Assembly: GCA_902702965.1 (NCBI GenBank)
Contig: CACRXP010000017.1
Span: 2,263,343-2,327,342 of the forward strand
Direction of reading: 5' to 3'
Source of the DNA: Spirometra erinaceieuropaei
Taxonomy: Eukaryota > Platyhelminthes > Cestoda > Diphyllobothriidea > Diphyllobothriidae
DNA length: 64,000 bases
Numbering within the stretch: the first letter of the stretch is position 1; each line of letters starts with the position of its first letter. Positions 1-10,469 of this stretch are shown piece by piece. Position numbers and translations under genes: made by a program. The notes beneath the pieces are model-generated. The model had not been told where the DNA came from. It saw only the letters and a program-made list of their open reading frames with translations, and made no database searches.

Positions 1-407
1 AAATCGGGAAGATTGAGTATCATGAGAAGAATGCTTTACCGAAAAGCGCTCGGTCACAAAACGCAACGAAAGGTGTATTTTCCATAAGCCGGTCAGTGAA
101 CCCTCTTCCCATGATGGTTAGTATATATGTTTGTAGGACAAGTCACAAGAGAGGCAACAAGTGAGGTAGGTATTTCTATGACGCTTAAAAGATCTACAGG
201 ATTAACTGCAAACGAGCTTCTCATGTCCCGGAAATCATCTGAGGATAATCGCATCAACGACACGGAAGATTGCGCCTTTCGAGAGCTTATGAGGCAGTGT
301 AGTCGTATTTACCCCTGCCCCCTTCATTTCCCGCAAAGGACGGCCAGAAACGTCTAGTTACTGCTCATGCGTCGAAGGTATATTGTTTTACAAGGCTAGT
401 CGTTGCA
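1..407. other. Unassigned AT-rich DNA
   Basis: No gene, RNA or repeat is recognised here. The short open frame at 127-357 has no recognisable domain or splice context and is not called. Confidence 0.5.
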
Positions 408-1367
408 AGTGAGAGTTAACTCAGGAATCGTCAACCAAAATTCGTTTCCGTTTTCAAAAGGTTAATTAAGTAGGGTTGTAAAATTAATCATGACGCAGCA
501 TAATTCTAAAATAATTCACTCACCTTAGGCTGCCAGCTTTCGAACGAACTTCTTTCCGGCTGCATGCAAAAACTATACTCTTTAAAAATGACTACCAATT
601 AACATGCATTTTTTCCATTTGTCTTTGATGCCCTTAAAAATTCAATAATATTTCATGTAAAACATGCTTAACAGTATTCATCCTTTCGCTAATTCGGTAG
701 AAAATGATGTTTTCTACCAATTTTATACTCCAAGTAGCACTATAATTGTGTTTTAACAACGTTTCTAATTATGCGATTTTTTAATACCGTGGAATGGTTG
801 TTTATAAAACGTCATCTATCTGCATTTACCAATGGGCTTGTAAGCTGAACAATATGGCCAAAATCCACTGCTAAAGCTTATGAACACCGCATGGTCTTCT
901 TTTAATAATTTAGAGAAATGTGTGGTTTTCCGTACACGAAAAATATACGGCGTGTAGTTTGGAAAACCTGAATGCAGGTGTTACGGCAGGTCGGGTTCAA
1001 AATTAGGAACTGAAAAAGTTTTTGGAAACCCAATTATAGCCCTTCTTCGAGTATAAAACTTGGAAGAAGATGTCTTTTTTTATCGACTGAGCAAAAAATG
1101 AATATTTTTATGCATGTCTCCCATGAAATACAATCGTATTATTAGGAGCATCGAAAATAAATAAAAAAATGCATGTTAAGTAAGTAGTCATTTTTTATAG
1201 TTTTGCATGCAGCCGGAAATAAATTCGTACGAAATCCGGTATCCTTAGGTGACTGAACTATTTTATAATTATGCTGCATTACTAGTTTTACAACCCTACT
1301 TAATTAACCTTTCCAAAACGAAAACGAATTTCGGAGTTTCGTTTGACGTTTCATGATTTCGCCCACC
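408..1367. mobile_element. Foldback MITE-like element, copy A
   Basis: The two ends are long inverted repeats. About 428-620 matches the reverse complement of about 1180-1352, including the shared stretch AGGTTAATTAAGTAGGGTTG near 461 and CCGGCTGCATGCAAAA near 558. The element is about 0.95 kb, AT-rich and without a coding frame, so it looks like a non-autonomous DNA transposon. Related copies lie at about 7125-8020, 26580-27215, 28305-28600 and 49650-50480. They share a terminal consensus close to CTACAGCAAGTGAG. No target-site duplication was established, and the outer limits are good to roughly 20 bases. No superfamily could be assigned. Confidence 0.75.
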
Positions 1368-1929
1368 TACTGTAGGTACGTTGTGCATCACTTCTGGTCC
1401 CTGTTAACGCCTGACAGGCAGTCTTGACCCTCGCAACTCCATGTTAAATACCCGCAATTCTATCCAGACTCCAGCGTCGTCAATGTTCACCACCTGCAGC
1501 AAGGCCTTCGGGGTTGCAGTTTAGGAACGTTGTGACAGGGGTGTATTACTGCACCGGATCTGCGCCAAAAAAGCTGTAGGTTTGCGATGAGAAGAAAGAC
1601 ATAAGCCAGCATCTAAACTGGTTGTCAGTTCACCTACAGATTAGGATTATAAAAAAACAAATTTTTGGCAAGTGGCTACATAACAGTTCATGAAGTACGC
1701 AAGAATGTACGCATTTTTTTCATACGATAACTGCGCATTAAAACAAGGTATACTTAGTACTAAGGAAAGGGGAGTGGAGGATAAAAGTAACACTAAAATC
1801 TTCCCATATTAAATACAAAGTGTGCCTTCATTGTATGTCGTGTCTCTAAAAAGGGCCAAGCGATAGATGCGCTGGACCAACAGGGACTAGATCAGAGTCC
1901 AGTAACCGGTTTTGGGAATGCGCAGCTAA
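1368..1929. other. Unassigned DNA
   Basis: Nothing is recognised. The sequence is moderately AT-rich with no long frame in either direction. Confidence 0.5.
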
Positions 1930-2335
1930 AACGAATGCTAACATTGGGACGTGGCGGCAGACCCAGTTTTAGGCTCGCGACACGCCAGTTGAGGTCTGCG
2001 TCGTCACCCCTTTTCGTCTGCTGTGTGCACCAGGGGTGTGTTGTTACGCCTAGGCGCGGGTTTTCGTCGCGCCAGCCACCAGCACCGTCTCCCGCCTCCG
2101 GTCTTCTTGATTCTGTCGGGACACGAGGTCCAGGTGTGGGAGCGAGGGAGCGCGGTCGATACAGCTCAGGTTTGCTACAGACTTTAAAGTTGCACACGCA
2201 AAAGTTACCGTCCCTGCTCTCAGCTTGTTGTGGATCACATGGTGGACATCACCGGTACCGACGGTCGAACACTCGTGTGTGTGTGTAATATGTGGACAAT
2301 TTTTTCTCCTCTGTTTATGTCCTACCAAGTTAACG
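1930..2335 (-). repeat. Dispersed GC-rich repeat, family R, copy 1
   Basis: Read on the minus strand, this block shares an ordered series of short matches with 45400-45720, 50775-51345 and 57190-57560. They include a GATG-TCC start, then a central AATCAAGAAGACCGGAGG block. Overlapping open frames on both strands reflect high GC rather than coding. The family was not identified; it could be a LINE end or a SINE. Confidence 0.55.
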
Positions 2336-3014
2336 CCGCCTAGTAAACACCCAACTTCCCCGGTGAAGGTCAATCGAGCCAGCGTTTTTTTGACTATAAA
2401 TCAACCGGCATTCACGTAACTGTAGTATTTCAAACGATGGTGCTTGTTTCTCGAATAATGTTAGGAGAGGATGTAGGGGTGGGGGCGTGGAGGGAGAAGA
2501 TGCGCCCATTCACTGGACAAGATGTAGAGGAAGGGAAGGCGAAATGCCGCTGGGCTGAGGCTACGAACGCAGGCAGATGTTATGATAACTGGGCCCTCAC
2601 TGAAAAGGGTGAAAGGTTAATGGAGAGCGTATGACAAGCCAGTTATCCTGAGACGCCATGGGGGGTCTTAGCCTAGAGGGTGTGAGGACGGTCGATTGGT
2701 GCTGGAATAGGACGATGTCTGCGTAAGGGCTAGGGCAGGTGTCTGGACCAGGGAATGTCGGACGTCTTAAAACTCTGGTGGCGACTCCAAAAGCGGTCTT
2801 CTCTTGGGTGTTTTTGTAGCATAAGGCAGGGCTGGCTGGCCGTATGACACGGTTCAGCAACACGTGAAGCTCTCCTAGAAACTTGTAGTAGAAGTCGCTG
2901 CATGCAAGGCCAACATCCACTATGTGGAGCAGGACAGCGGCCGCAATTATGTCGGTCGATTAGAGCAGGACAGTATTCACGAATGCCTTTGGAAAGGGTA
3001 GGGTTCGGTTACGC
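2336..3014. other. Unassigned GC-richer DNA
   Basis: Short open frames occur on both strands (2437-2634 plus, 2597-2920 minus) but carry no motif I recognise. The base composition resembles the adjoining family R repeat, so decayed repeat DNA is the simplest reading. Confidence 0.4.
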
Positions 3015-3415
3015 TCTCTTTGTCCCACGGGTAAGCGCATTGTGATCGTTACAAGTAAAGTAGTCCAAAGGAGGAAGCTGAAATCGCTAGTGAGAGTATC
3101 CAAAGCTAAAACGGAAGGGGCAACCTGATGGTTTGGTTTGCATTTTGGGTTGGTTTTAGGGTTCGGGTTAGTGGCAGGCAGATAATTGAGTTCAGGGTAA
3201 GGAATTGTGTTAAGTTAAAGGTTCGAGTTAGAGTTCGGCTTTGGATTGCGGCTTAGGTCTACGTTTAATGATAAGGTTGGGGGTAAGGTTTGTGTTAGGG
3301 TAAAGTTACGGTTAAGGTTGGGGTAAGGATCGGATTTATGTGAAGTTTAGGGTAAGGGTTTTGTTTAAGGTTAGGGGAAGGACTGCAGTCTCGGTTTACG
3401 TTTAGTGATAGGAGC
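3015..3415 (+). repeat. TTAGGG-like foldback element, truncated copy
   Basis: About 3120-3410 is a run of degenerate GGTTAGGG/GGTTTAGG-like words without a fixed period. Its left flank (TAGTCCAAAGGAGG to GCTAAAACGGAA) and word order match the more complete element at 55198-55848, so this is a dispersed repeat and not a true telomere. It is cut on the right by the Penelope-like element that begins near 3420. Confidence 0.6.
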
Positions 3416-3482
3416 GAACAGGTGAGTTCGAGGAAGCTATTCACAAGACGAAGATGCGGTCACCGGAACAAGAAATTTATTA

Positions 3483-3524
3483 ACCTGACGTTTCGGATTC
3501 TTAATCGAACACACCATCGGGGCG
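3483..3524 (-). ncRNA. Degenerate hammerhead-like motif (PLE-1 end)
   Basis: The minus strand retains GAAACGUC followed by AGGU. The first core box has decayed to CCCGAUGG in place of CUGAUGA, so self-cleavage is not expected. It is listed because it fixes the position of the PLE end. Confidence 0.5.
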
Positions 3525-3929
3525 GTCGCAGATAATGGTAATAGTGACACATGGAGTGCAGTACATATAACACGTGGCTACCGCGGGACCATATTCGCAC
3601 TGTAATTAACAACTCCCGCAACCATCACTGGGGTCATAATTAATGCGGTTGTGGCTTGTCAGTTCGCGTCCGAGTCATTGATGGCCATGATTTCGTCATC
3701 CGTGTTGGACGCTGGAGTGACGATTGCCCGGCAAAGTGGCTCAATGTCACCGAGATAATTGCTCGCTAGCGCACTCCCCACGTGACTGATTTCCCTGCCC
3801 AGAAAAAAACTCGGCACGTAATACGGCAACGGGAGGTCACTGCACTTGTTGAATGATCGCGAACCTGAGAACTATGACTCGAGCAGGTCGTGACTAACGC
3901 AGTTGTCACCCCTTACGGGGATTTCGGAC

Positions 3930-4215
3930 TCTTGAAACTTGAAAATATGGCTGGGTCTCGTCCAATGAGCTGCTGCCTGAGAGCTGGCGTCTCTCCTCCT
4001 CACCGCTGCTGTGTGCTCAGTCGTACGCGTCCGGAGTAATCTCCCAGTTTCTCCGAAGTAGTTGCTTTGTCCGCAACTGCACCAGATCCAGTAAATGACT
4101 CCTAACGTTTCCTGCCGTGGCAGTGGGTCTTTTGGCCTCGTGACATGGCGCCTGATGGTTGCTTCCGGTCTGTTTATGATTTTCTTTTGGCTTCCCGATT
4201 AGAATTCCATACGCA
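3930..4215 (-). pseudogene. GIY-YIG endonuclease remnant of PLE-1
   Basis: The minus-strand frame reads a rather intact C-terminal PLE domain. GVIYWIWCSCGQSNYFGETG is followed by RLLRTR and an EH pair. These correspond to the GIY, YIG-equivalent (NYFGETG), conserved arginine and EH segments of the GIY-YIG nuclease, with the CxC of the zinc-binding linker. There is no start codon, and the frame is open only over the domain, so it is a fragment. Confidence in the family is high; activity is unlikely because the upstream protein is missing. Confidence 0.75.
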
Positions 4216-4310
4216 CACTCATAGGCCATCATCGAATCAATTACCACCCCAGCTGTGATTGCAAGAACTTTTATTTACAGTACGCGTATGGTCCCACGGC
4301 AGCCACATGC

Positions 4311-4318
4311 TATAAATA
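4311..4318 (+). promoter_or_regulatory. TATA-like box in PLE-2 5' pseudo-LTR
   Basis: TATAAATA lies 38 bases before the hammerhead CUGAUGA-type box. The same box at a similar distance is seen at 6684-6691 and 37488-37495 on the plus strand, and at 14426-14433 on the minus strand. Its conservation across copies suggests a promoter; initiation itself is inferred. Confidence 0.55.
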
Positions 4319-4356
4319 GTGCACTCCATTTGCCCCCATTAGCCTTATCTTTGACT

Positions 4357-4398
4357 GTCTCTGATGACGGATTCGAGCGAGAATTTGAAACGCCAGGC
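4357..4398 (+). ncRNA. Hammerhead-like motif, PLE-2 5' end, cleavage site changed
   Basis: GUCU-CUGAUGA, a stem II region, then GAAAC and GCC-AGGC. The expected GUC cleavage triplet reads GCC, which breaks the A-U pair of stem III, so this copy is predicted inactive. Stem I (GUCU with AGGC) is intact. Confidence 0.65.
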
Positions 4399-4749
4399 CA
4401 ATAAATTCCTTGTTCCAGTGATCGCTACTTCGTCTTCTGAACTCCTTCCTGGAACTCGCTTGGTCGTTTCTATCAGAATTCTTTTGGTCGCAAAGCGATC
4501 CGATCGGCTCTACGGTTTGAAACCTTTGCCCTTCAAGAATCGATTACATATGCGCAGACGACATGTCTGCACAGGTGTCTCGACAATAATGTGTTGCCGA
4601 AGTGTGCTTCATACAAACCTCCGGTTAACACAGAGCTGGGGAGACGCGCAGTACCTTAGCACGGCAGCCGGATGATTCGAGTGATGCTTCATGACTGTCG
4701 CCTAAGGATCCGCAAATACCGTCAGAGGATTGACCAAGAGAAGCAGGGT

Positions 4750-6545
4750 GCTGCGTGTTCATGGGCGAGGACGGCACAAAACTGCTTCAGCCGAGGCTGG
4801 CCGAACGAACCGGTGAACAAACAGCGACACGTGAAGCAGCCTTAGAGAGCAGACTTTGTAAGCTGTCTGCTCCAATGTCATCCAAGAACGACAAACTGGT
4901 GCACAACTTTTCGCCAAAGGAGCTGACGGAGAGACAAACGTAGGTGATACGGCGTGAGGCCTCATTCAACACAGCCGGTGCCAAACTTGCTAACAGGATT
5001 GCAGCGGTGGAATCAATCCTCAGCCAAACGGGAGCGCTAGACGAAACGAAGAACGTAATTCGACACCAAGTGTCCTCCCTCCTCATGGCCCATAGGCCGT
5101 GCGAAGTGCTTTCCAAGGTCGAGCGCGATTTACTTAAGGAATACAGGGCCGACAGCGACCTCATGAAAACGCTGACACGCGAGATTAACGCGACGCTGTT
5201 GGCAATGGAGAACTCAGGTGCCATATCGCCAATCGACCGTCGCATGGTGAGCGGGCAAGAATCGGCCCTTGGTCCGATTTTGCGGTCTCCGAAAGTATAC
5301 AGAGAGGGCGCTCCTCTACGGCCTATCTTATCACTAAAGGGCACGCCAACCTACGGACTTGCAAAGTGGCCGTTTCGACGTCTCAAATTTCTGACTTCCA
5401 ATTCGAACACCATAATCAGCTCGTCAACAGAATTCTTGGAGAAACTTAAAGCAGCAAGTCTCCTACCAAGCGACATCATAGTTTCCTTGATTTCACGTCC
5501 TTTTTTACTTCCATCCCACAGGACCTGGCATTCGACACCATCGAACTACCTCTACCAGAGAAATACGACAAAACGGAAAATCGCCTTGCACATTCGTAAA
5601 TCACCCAACTCCTGAAGTTCTTTCTTAAGACGTACTTTACGCTCGACAGAACAATCTACGAGCAGGTTAAATGCACGTCAATGAGTACGCCGATTTGGGG
5701 ATTCATAGCTGAGGCGGTCCTAAAACGGCTGAAGTCGCTGGTTTTCCGACACCACAGACCGAAATTCTGGGTTCGGTATGTGGATGATACATTCGTCGTC
5801 ATCAAACGGGATTAGGTGCTGACATACAAAGACCATCTCAACGCCGTCTTCTCTGTTATTCAATTTACGATGGAGGAAGAAGAATACAACCAACTGGCCT
5901 TCCTGGATGTCCTCGTCTGCCGCAAAGATTGTGATCGCCCAAAAAGCAAAGTGTTCAGGAAAGCGACAAATACTATGCAAATACTGAACTTCAACAGCAA
6001 ATACCGTCACAAAGGCAGTTGTGTAAGAGCGCTATACCGGCGCTTTGAGACGCACTGCAGTGGAAGGGAAGGCAAGGTTGTTGAATTACAATGATTTGGA
6101 CGGGTACTGAGAGCCACTGGCTACCAGCCAAACTTTGTCAACCGGTGCGTACGCAGACAAAGCCGCAAAACCAAATGCAGCCTGCGCCAAATTTTGGTGA
6201 GCCCTTCCGTATCTGAGGAACGTGTTGGAACCCCCCAGTCGTATCCTTACTCCACTTGGAGTTAGGGTTGCACACAGGCCGGAAGCAACCATCAGGCACC
6301 ATGCCATGAGGCCGAAAGACCCACTGCCACGACAGGACACGCTAGGAGTCGTTTGCTGGATTTGACGCAGTTGCTGACAAAGTAATTACTTCGGAGAAAC
6401 TGGAGAAATACTCCGGACACGTATGACTGAGCACGCAGCAGCGGTGAGGAGGAGAGACGCCAGCCTACAGACATCAGCTCACTGGACGAGACCTGGCCAT
6501 ATTTTCAAGTTTCAAGAGACCGAAATCCTTACAAGGGGTGACGCT
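4750..6545 (+). pseudogene. PLE-2 reverse transcriptase / GIY-YIG protein, decayed
   Basis: Plus-strand frames, broken by several frameshifts and stops, follow a PLE protein in order. The N-terminal region includes KLVHNFSPKELTE near 4890 and, after a frameshift, a segment from 4944 with LRPILSLKGTPTYGLAKW. RT motif A reads LDFTSFFTSIPQDLAFDT near 5487 with its Asp kept. Motif B is worn (TSMSTPIWGFIAEAVL near 5680). Motif C, YVDD, is at 5777-5788. The thumb region follows, then a GIY-YIG domain near 6320-6470 with internal stops but a readable NYFGETG and TEHAAAV. The element acts through target-primed reverse transcription; this copy cannot encode a full protein. Confidence 0.8.
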
Positions 6546-6652
6546 CTTTAATTTGGCACTGCTTGTCGCTATTCGACTACTGTGGCGGTTCTAGACTGAA
6601 CAATGTGCAACGCAACACGCACGTTCCGGACCTGCTCGGCCATGATAATTGC

Positions 6653-6860
6653 AGTGCGCATACGGTCCACGGCAGCCACGTGCTATAAATACTGCACTCC
6701 TGGTGCCACCATCACCTGTATTTGCGAATGTCTCTGATGATGGATTCGAGTGAGGATCCGAAACGTCAGGCAAATAAATTTCTTGTTCCAGCGATCGCAT
6801 CTTCATCTTCTGAACTGCTACCTGGAACTCGCCTGTTCGCTTCTATCAGTATCCTAACTG
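6653..6860 (+). repeat. 3' pseudo-LTR of PLE-2
   Basis: Direct copy of 4281-4485. It contains TATAAATA at 6684-6691, the best-preserved hammerhead-like motif of PLE-2 at 6730-6771, and an A-rich AAATAAATT segment just after the predicted cleavage site. Confidence 0.75.
6730..6771 (+). ncRNA. Hammerhead ribozyme-like motif, PLE-2 3' end
   Basis: The strand reads GUCU-CUGAUGA-U, then stem II GGAUUC/GGAUCC with a GAGUGA loop, then GAAAC-GUC and AGGC. Stem I is GUCU with AGGC (one G-U pair). Stem III is two pairs, C-G and A-U, with no loop, and GUC is the expected cleavage triplet. One extra U lies between CUGAUGA and stem II in this and most other copies, which departs from the textbook core. 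PLE pseudo-LTRs in other animals are known to carry hammerheads with a minimal stem III. Confidence 0.7.
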
Positions 6861-7124
6861 TCAAACATCCCACGCTGCGTCAACGAGCTTAGAGGAGGAC
6901 AGAGACAGGAGGAATGCATAGTTGCGCTGTTTGAGCAAACTGTGTGCGGCTGGTGAGGCCTGTGGTATCTGGCAGTGCCTGATTTCTGCGCGATTGATAA
7001 AATGCCTGACTGCGAATAATCGGTGCGGGGATGCTGAGTGTTAGTTTGACTTCCGTGTATTGTGGCTCATCAGTCAGGCCCTGCGGTCCAGAATGAGGAT
7101 TGGAGTGGAAGTGTCGCATCATAT
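6861..7124. other. Unassigned DNA between PLE-2 and MITE copy B
   Basis: No gene is seen. About 7045-7080 (TTTGACTTCCGTGTATTGTG) resembles 8020-8045 beyond the MITE (TTTGATTTCCGTGTGTGG) in the same orientation, so the MITE may have landed in a duplicated or repeated sequence. Confidence 0.4.
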
Positions 7125-8020
7125 ACAGTTGAGTGACCGATTTCACTAAATGATGGCTGAAAATCTAGAAAGCGTTCTCGAGTAGGAAGGATTGTTTAAG
7201 CGCGGTTGGAATATTTTGGACTCGGAAAGGTGTCAGATTTTGAATACACTGCCTTTTATTCTTCGGTAGAAACCGCACATGGCAAAAATGACTACTGAAT
7301 TGGCATGCATGTTTCCCATCGATTTTCGATGGCTCTGGAATCGCGTCATCTTTGAATTTTATTCTCGAAGAAGGACTATACATACGTTTGAAAAGTTCCT
7401 AATTATGAGATATTTTAAGACCGCTCAGAGTCCATTTATATAGCATCGTACCTGCCCTTTTACCACTGCTTCTCATGAAATGTACAACAAAGTCCGCATC
7501 CACTGAAATTTTTAATGGACTCTATACGATATCTCTTTAAAGACATAAAATATGTGATTTTCTTTACGCGGAAGCATGCACCTTGCAGACTGAAATTATT
7601 AAGCGCTTATGCAACGACCGATCGGGCACTAAATTTTTGGACAAGTTAAAAACGTTTTTAAAACCTAATTATACTTCTTATCGAGCATAAAACATAGAGA
7701 CGATGTGATTCGCTATCAAACGACTTTAATAAAGCATATTTTATTCGTGGTTTCTATAAAATGCATTTCAATTTGCAAGACCATCGAAACTCAATGGTAA
7801 AAATGCATTCTACTTAAGTAGACGTTTTTTACCGAACACATTTCGTACAGAAGATTGAAAAGCAGTGTGTCTAAAAGCTGACATTCTAATAATTCTGAAA
7901 TATTATAGGATTATGTCGCATAATAATCGGTAATACAACCGCGCCTAAGTAGTTATTCCTAATCTAAAACAAACTTCTGAATTTCAGTCATCATTTTATG
8001 AGATCGGTCACTCACTGTAG
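7125..8020. mobile_element. Foldback MITE-like element, copy B
   Basis: The ends are inverted repeats: CAGTTGAGTGACCGATTT at 7126 mirrors the right end CGGTCACTCACTGTAG near 8005-8020. The inner repeat arms continue for over 150 bases (for example TTTAAGCGCGGTTG near 7197 and its counterpart near 7940). The central AT-rich part matches copies A and C (CTAATTATGAGAT and CTCATGAAATGTA-AACA). There is no coding frame. Confidence 0.75.
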
Positions 8021-8980
8021 TTTGATTTCCGTGTGTGGCTGGTAAACCAGTGCATCCGGTTGAATCACGCCCAAGCGGTGATCCTGTGTGTAGCATGGGT
8101 GTGATATCCAACTGAATGTGGACATTTAAAGAACGAGGAAAAACCCACAGGTGTGCCAAGAATACTAATTATGCAGCCGATGTCGACCAGCACAGCAAGC
8201 TGGATTTCACCTCAAATCACTAGCACGACGTACCCTCGCTTGGTTACCAGGACCTGCTATCCGCGAACGAGTCCTGTGAAGGGTGACCGACTAACGGTCA
8301 GTGTACAGGGCTATGGTTTCTGCGGTCGTTCCTGAAAAATGCCAATAACTCGGTTTGATCAAGAGACTGGCTGTGAATAGCTACGGTTAACCATGTTTTC
8401 TAGCCCAAATGATCTGAACGACCAGCGACTCGACGATTCGCCTAGTGATTTTACAGCCCCGATAGCTAACACGAAGTTTAATCAAAAAAATGTTTTATAT
8501 TCAGGAGAAAAATATTTTGTAAAGGCATTTTCAAAAACCATAATCATGGAACTTGTGGGTCTTTGGCTGAGCCATTTGCATGTGCCGCCATTATGCCACC
8601 ATTAGCAATGATTGCGAATGAACAACAAAGAAGATACCAAATGCAAAAGATGGTAAAGATAAAGAAGAAGGAATATGGACCCATCTTTATGCACTTACTA
8701 AGAACCATGATGAGCTCACTGGACCTGGATTTGGTAAACTAACACAAAATATCCGCCTTTCTCCTGGATGATGGAATCAAGCGCATGCATTTAAAAAAAA
8801 TCAAAAGGGCCTCTATCCCAACCTACCGTCTAGTGAACGAGGTTAGGAGAGCGTTTTAGATCCTTCTGAACTAGTGTCGGCCGTATATGTCAGTTGAATT
8901 AATATAAGAAAGATAAAAATCTACAAAAGGGATTATGATTAGAGGAAGGAAATTAAGTCAAAATACAGGATCAGGAGTTC
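8021..8980. other. Unassigned DNA
   Basis: No recognised feature. Two short plus-strand frames (8153-8335 and 8393-8605) have no detectable motif and no convincing splice sites, and are left uncalled. Confidence 0.4.
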
Positions 8981-9236
8981 CTAATCAGCGATTTTGTAAG
9001 CAGTCTTGTGGAACATGCAATAGTTGTTCGTCAAGTAAGTGAACACAGCGCAACTGAGTGGGCACACATTGATCAGCCCAGCAATCGGCCCTGTCCTAAC
9101 CATTTCCTTTAGCAATGCCAAATCAAGAGGCTTGCGAACGGAAGTAAGGGGGCGTGAAGGCGACAGAATCGCTGGAACAAAAGTTTTATTCGTCTGAGGC
9201 TTCGCATTTCTGTCCGAACGTATCATCGGAGGCAAT
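8981..9236 (-). mobile_element. PLE 3'-end fragment, minus strand
   Basis: The minus strand from 9236 contains a worn hammerhead-like core (CCGAUGAUACGUUCGG, then GAAGCCUC-AGAC) followed by GAATAAAA and a subfamily A-like tail. The left limit is uncertain. It abuts the plus-strand RT sequence of PLE-3. Confidence 0.5.
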
Positions 9237-9675
9237 AGCCAATACGGGCAGTTCAAGCAAAAGGCACTGTAGTACGCGAAGTTAATGCTACCTTGTTGCC
9301 CCTGGAGAACTCAGGTGTAATAACGCCGACCAACAAAGGCATGACGAGGCACCAAGATACGACTTTGGCCTGATTCAATAGCCTCGCTAAGGTAAACAAT
9401 GAGGGCAATCCTCTCGGCCCCATCCTGTTGCTCAAAGGTATTCCAACGTATAAAATAGCAAAGTGGTGGTTCCGCATCTCAAGTTCCTTGCCACTGAGTC
9501 ATACACTACGGTCTCTTCTTCTGTATAATCCCCGGAGAAACTCAAAGAATTAAACTTCCTTCCGAATGAGGTCATGGTTTTTTGATGCTACGTTCACATT
9601 TACTTCTCTTCCGTAGGATCTGGCGATCGAGACTACCGAGCTGCTTCTTCAGAGCAAATCTTCTTGGACACGCTT

Positions 9676-9935
9676 AACTCTAGAATGGTATTAACGACAA
9701 AGACAAGGGAGACTGGAATGGCCATTTGTGATTTATTAGCCGTCGTCAGCCAGCCATACCCAAGCCCGAAGTGTGGGACACCCGAGCCATGAACTCTTTA
9801 CCTGTTAGTTTAGATGTCCACGCTCTACACACTGGGCCACGAGGCCGTTGCCTTGTCGGTTTTCGATCGGAATATACAATGGTAGGGGGCGCTCACCGAT
9901 CGTTCATACGGAACTCACTCGTTCCGTTGTGCCTT
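9676..9935 (-). mobile_element. tRNA-derived SINE, family S1, minus copy
   Basis: On the minus strand, GGCCCAGTGTGTAGAGCGTG (box A-like) is followed by a worn box B and then the S1 body GGTATGGCTGGCTGACGACG and CCAGTCTCCCTTGTCTTTGT. The body matches S1 copies at 9936, 15625 and 28030. It is inserted within PLE-3 RT sequence. Confidence 0.6.
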
Positions 9936-10135
9936 GGGCTTGGGTATGGCTGGCTGACGACGGCTAATAAGCCTGAAATTGCCATTTCAGTCTCCCTTGT
10001 CTTTGTCTGTAATACCACTCTGCCTATATATCATGCGCCGCTGTGCGGCTACTGGTTGGGCTCGAGAGGGAACCCCTAAGGCACAACGGAACGAGTGATT
10101 TCCGTATGAACGATCGGTGGGCGTCCCCTACCAAA
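9936..10135 (+). mobile_element. SINE family S1, plus copy
   Basis: GGTATGGCTGGCTGACGACG at about 9943 begins the S1 body in the plus orientation, so the two copies in PLE-3 lie head to head. Its last 55 bases (CACAACGGAACGAGTGA onward) are an inverted repeat of about 9880-9935. Confidence 0.55.
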
Positions 10136-10410
10136 GCTTAACTCCCTCAGCTCTTACAGTTCTGTCTCAAGACATACTTCATGCTTGACAGGATGGTCTG
10201 CGAGCAGGTGAAAGGCACACCAATGGGATTACCGATTTCGGGAATCATCGCCGAGACGATCCGGCACGGGTTATAGTCGCTGGTCGTCTAACACCACAGA
10301 GCGACGTTCCGGGTTTGCGCTAACAATCAGCGTTGCCAGTAGAAACAAAAAAGCGAGCTCCAGGAAACAGCCATGAATATGAAGTCGCGGTCATTATAAC
10401 AGGGGCTTTA

Positions 10411-10455
10411 TTCGTCTGACGTTTCGGACTCCTGTTCGAACGCAGTCCCCAAAGA
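10411..10455 (-). ncRNA. Degenerate hammerhead-like motif in inverted PLE end
   Basis: GAAACGUC-AGAC followed by GAATAAAGCCCC is kept on the minus strand. The CUGAUGA box has been lost, so it is not expected to cleave. Confidence 0.45.
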
Positions 10456-10469
10456 CACCACCAGATACC

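Larger units (their letters stand above)
3416..4240 (-). mobile_element. Penelope-like element PLE-1, 5'-truncated
   Basis: A minus-strand fragment keeps the GIY-YIG part of the PLE protein and the 3' pseudo-LTR-like end. The end carries a degenerate hammerhead-like motif (3483-3524) and then the tail sequence shared by subfamily A. The reverse-transcriptase part is missing. It lies head-to-head with PLE-2, whose 5' pseudo-LTR starts about 40 bases beyond. PLEs are retroelements that encode a telomerase-related reverse transcriptase and, usually, a GIY-YIG endonuclease. Confidence 0.8.
4281..4485 (+). repeat. 5' pseudo-LTR of PLE-2
   Basis: This aligns over its whole length with 6653-6855. 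It holds a TATAAATA box at 4311-4318 and a hammerhead-like motif at 4357-4398. By position it would supply the element promoter. Confidence 0.75.
4281..6860 (+). mobile_element. Penelope-like element PLE-2 with two pseudo-LTRs
   Basis: This is the most complete PLE of subfamily A. Two direct copies of about 200 bases, 4281-4485 and 6653-6855, flank a decayed coding region. Each copy runs GGTCC-CACGGCAGCCAC, TATAAATA, a hammerhead-like core, A-TAAATT and a tail ending near CTGGAACTCGC. Direct terminal copies are the pseudo-LTRs known from PLEs. Full PLE ORFs are usually longer than what remains here, so internal loss is likely. Copies 4281-4485 and 6653-6855 differ at many sites, which points to an old insertion. 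Confidence 0.8.
9240..10315 (+). pseudogene. PLE-3 reverse transcriptase remnant (interrupted)
   Basis: Frames with stops read the PLE RT finger region: GNPLGPILLLKGIPTYKIAK near 9410, then DLAIETTELLLQSK near 9615. After the SINE block the same protein continues with QVKGTPMGLPISGIIAET near 10210. This is RT motif B, close to the GTPMGSPISG of intact relatives. Motif A is disrupted and motif C is lost at the junction near 10318. The segment is clearly dead. Confidence 0.7.

Noticed and set aside
1935..2288. Open frames of about 100-117 codons on both strands
   Set aside because: They overlap in opposite directions over a GC-rich block that recurs elsewhere as repeat family R; no motif or splice pattern is present.
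3120..3410. True or interstitial telomere
   Set aside because: The words are degenerate with no fixed period, and the flanks match a dispersed foldback element at 55 kb.
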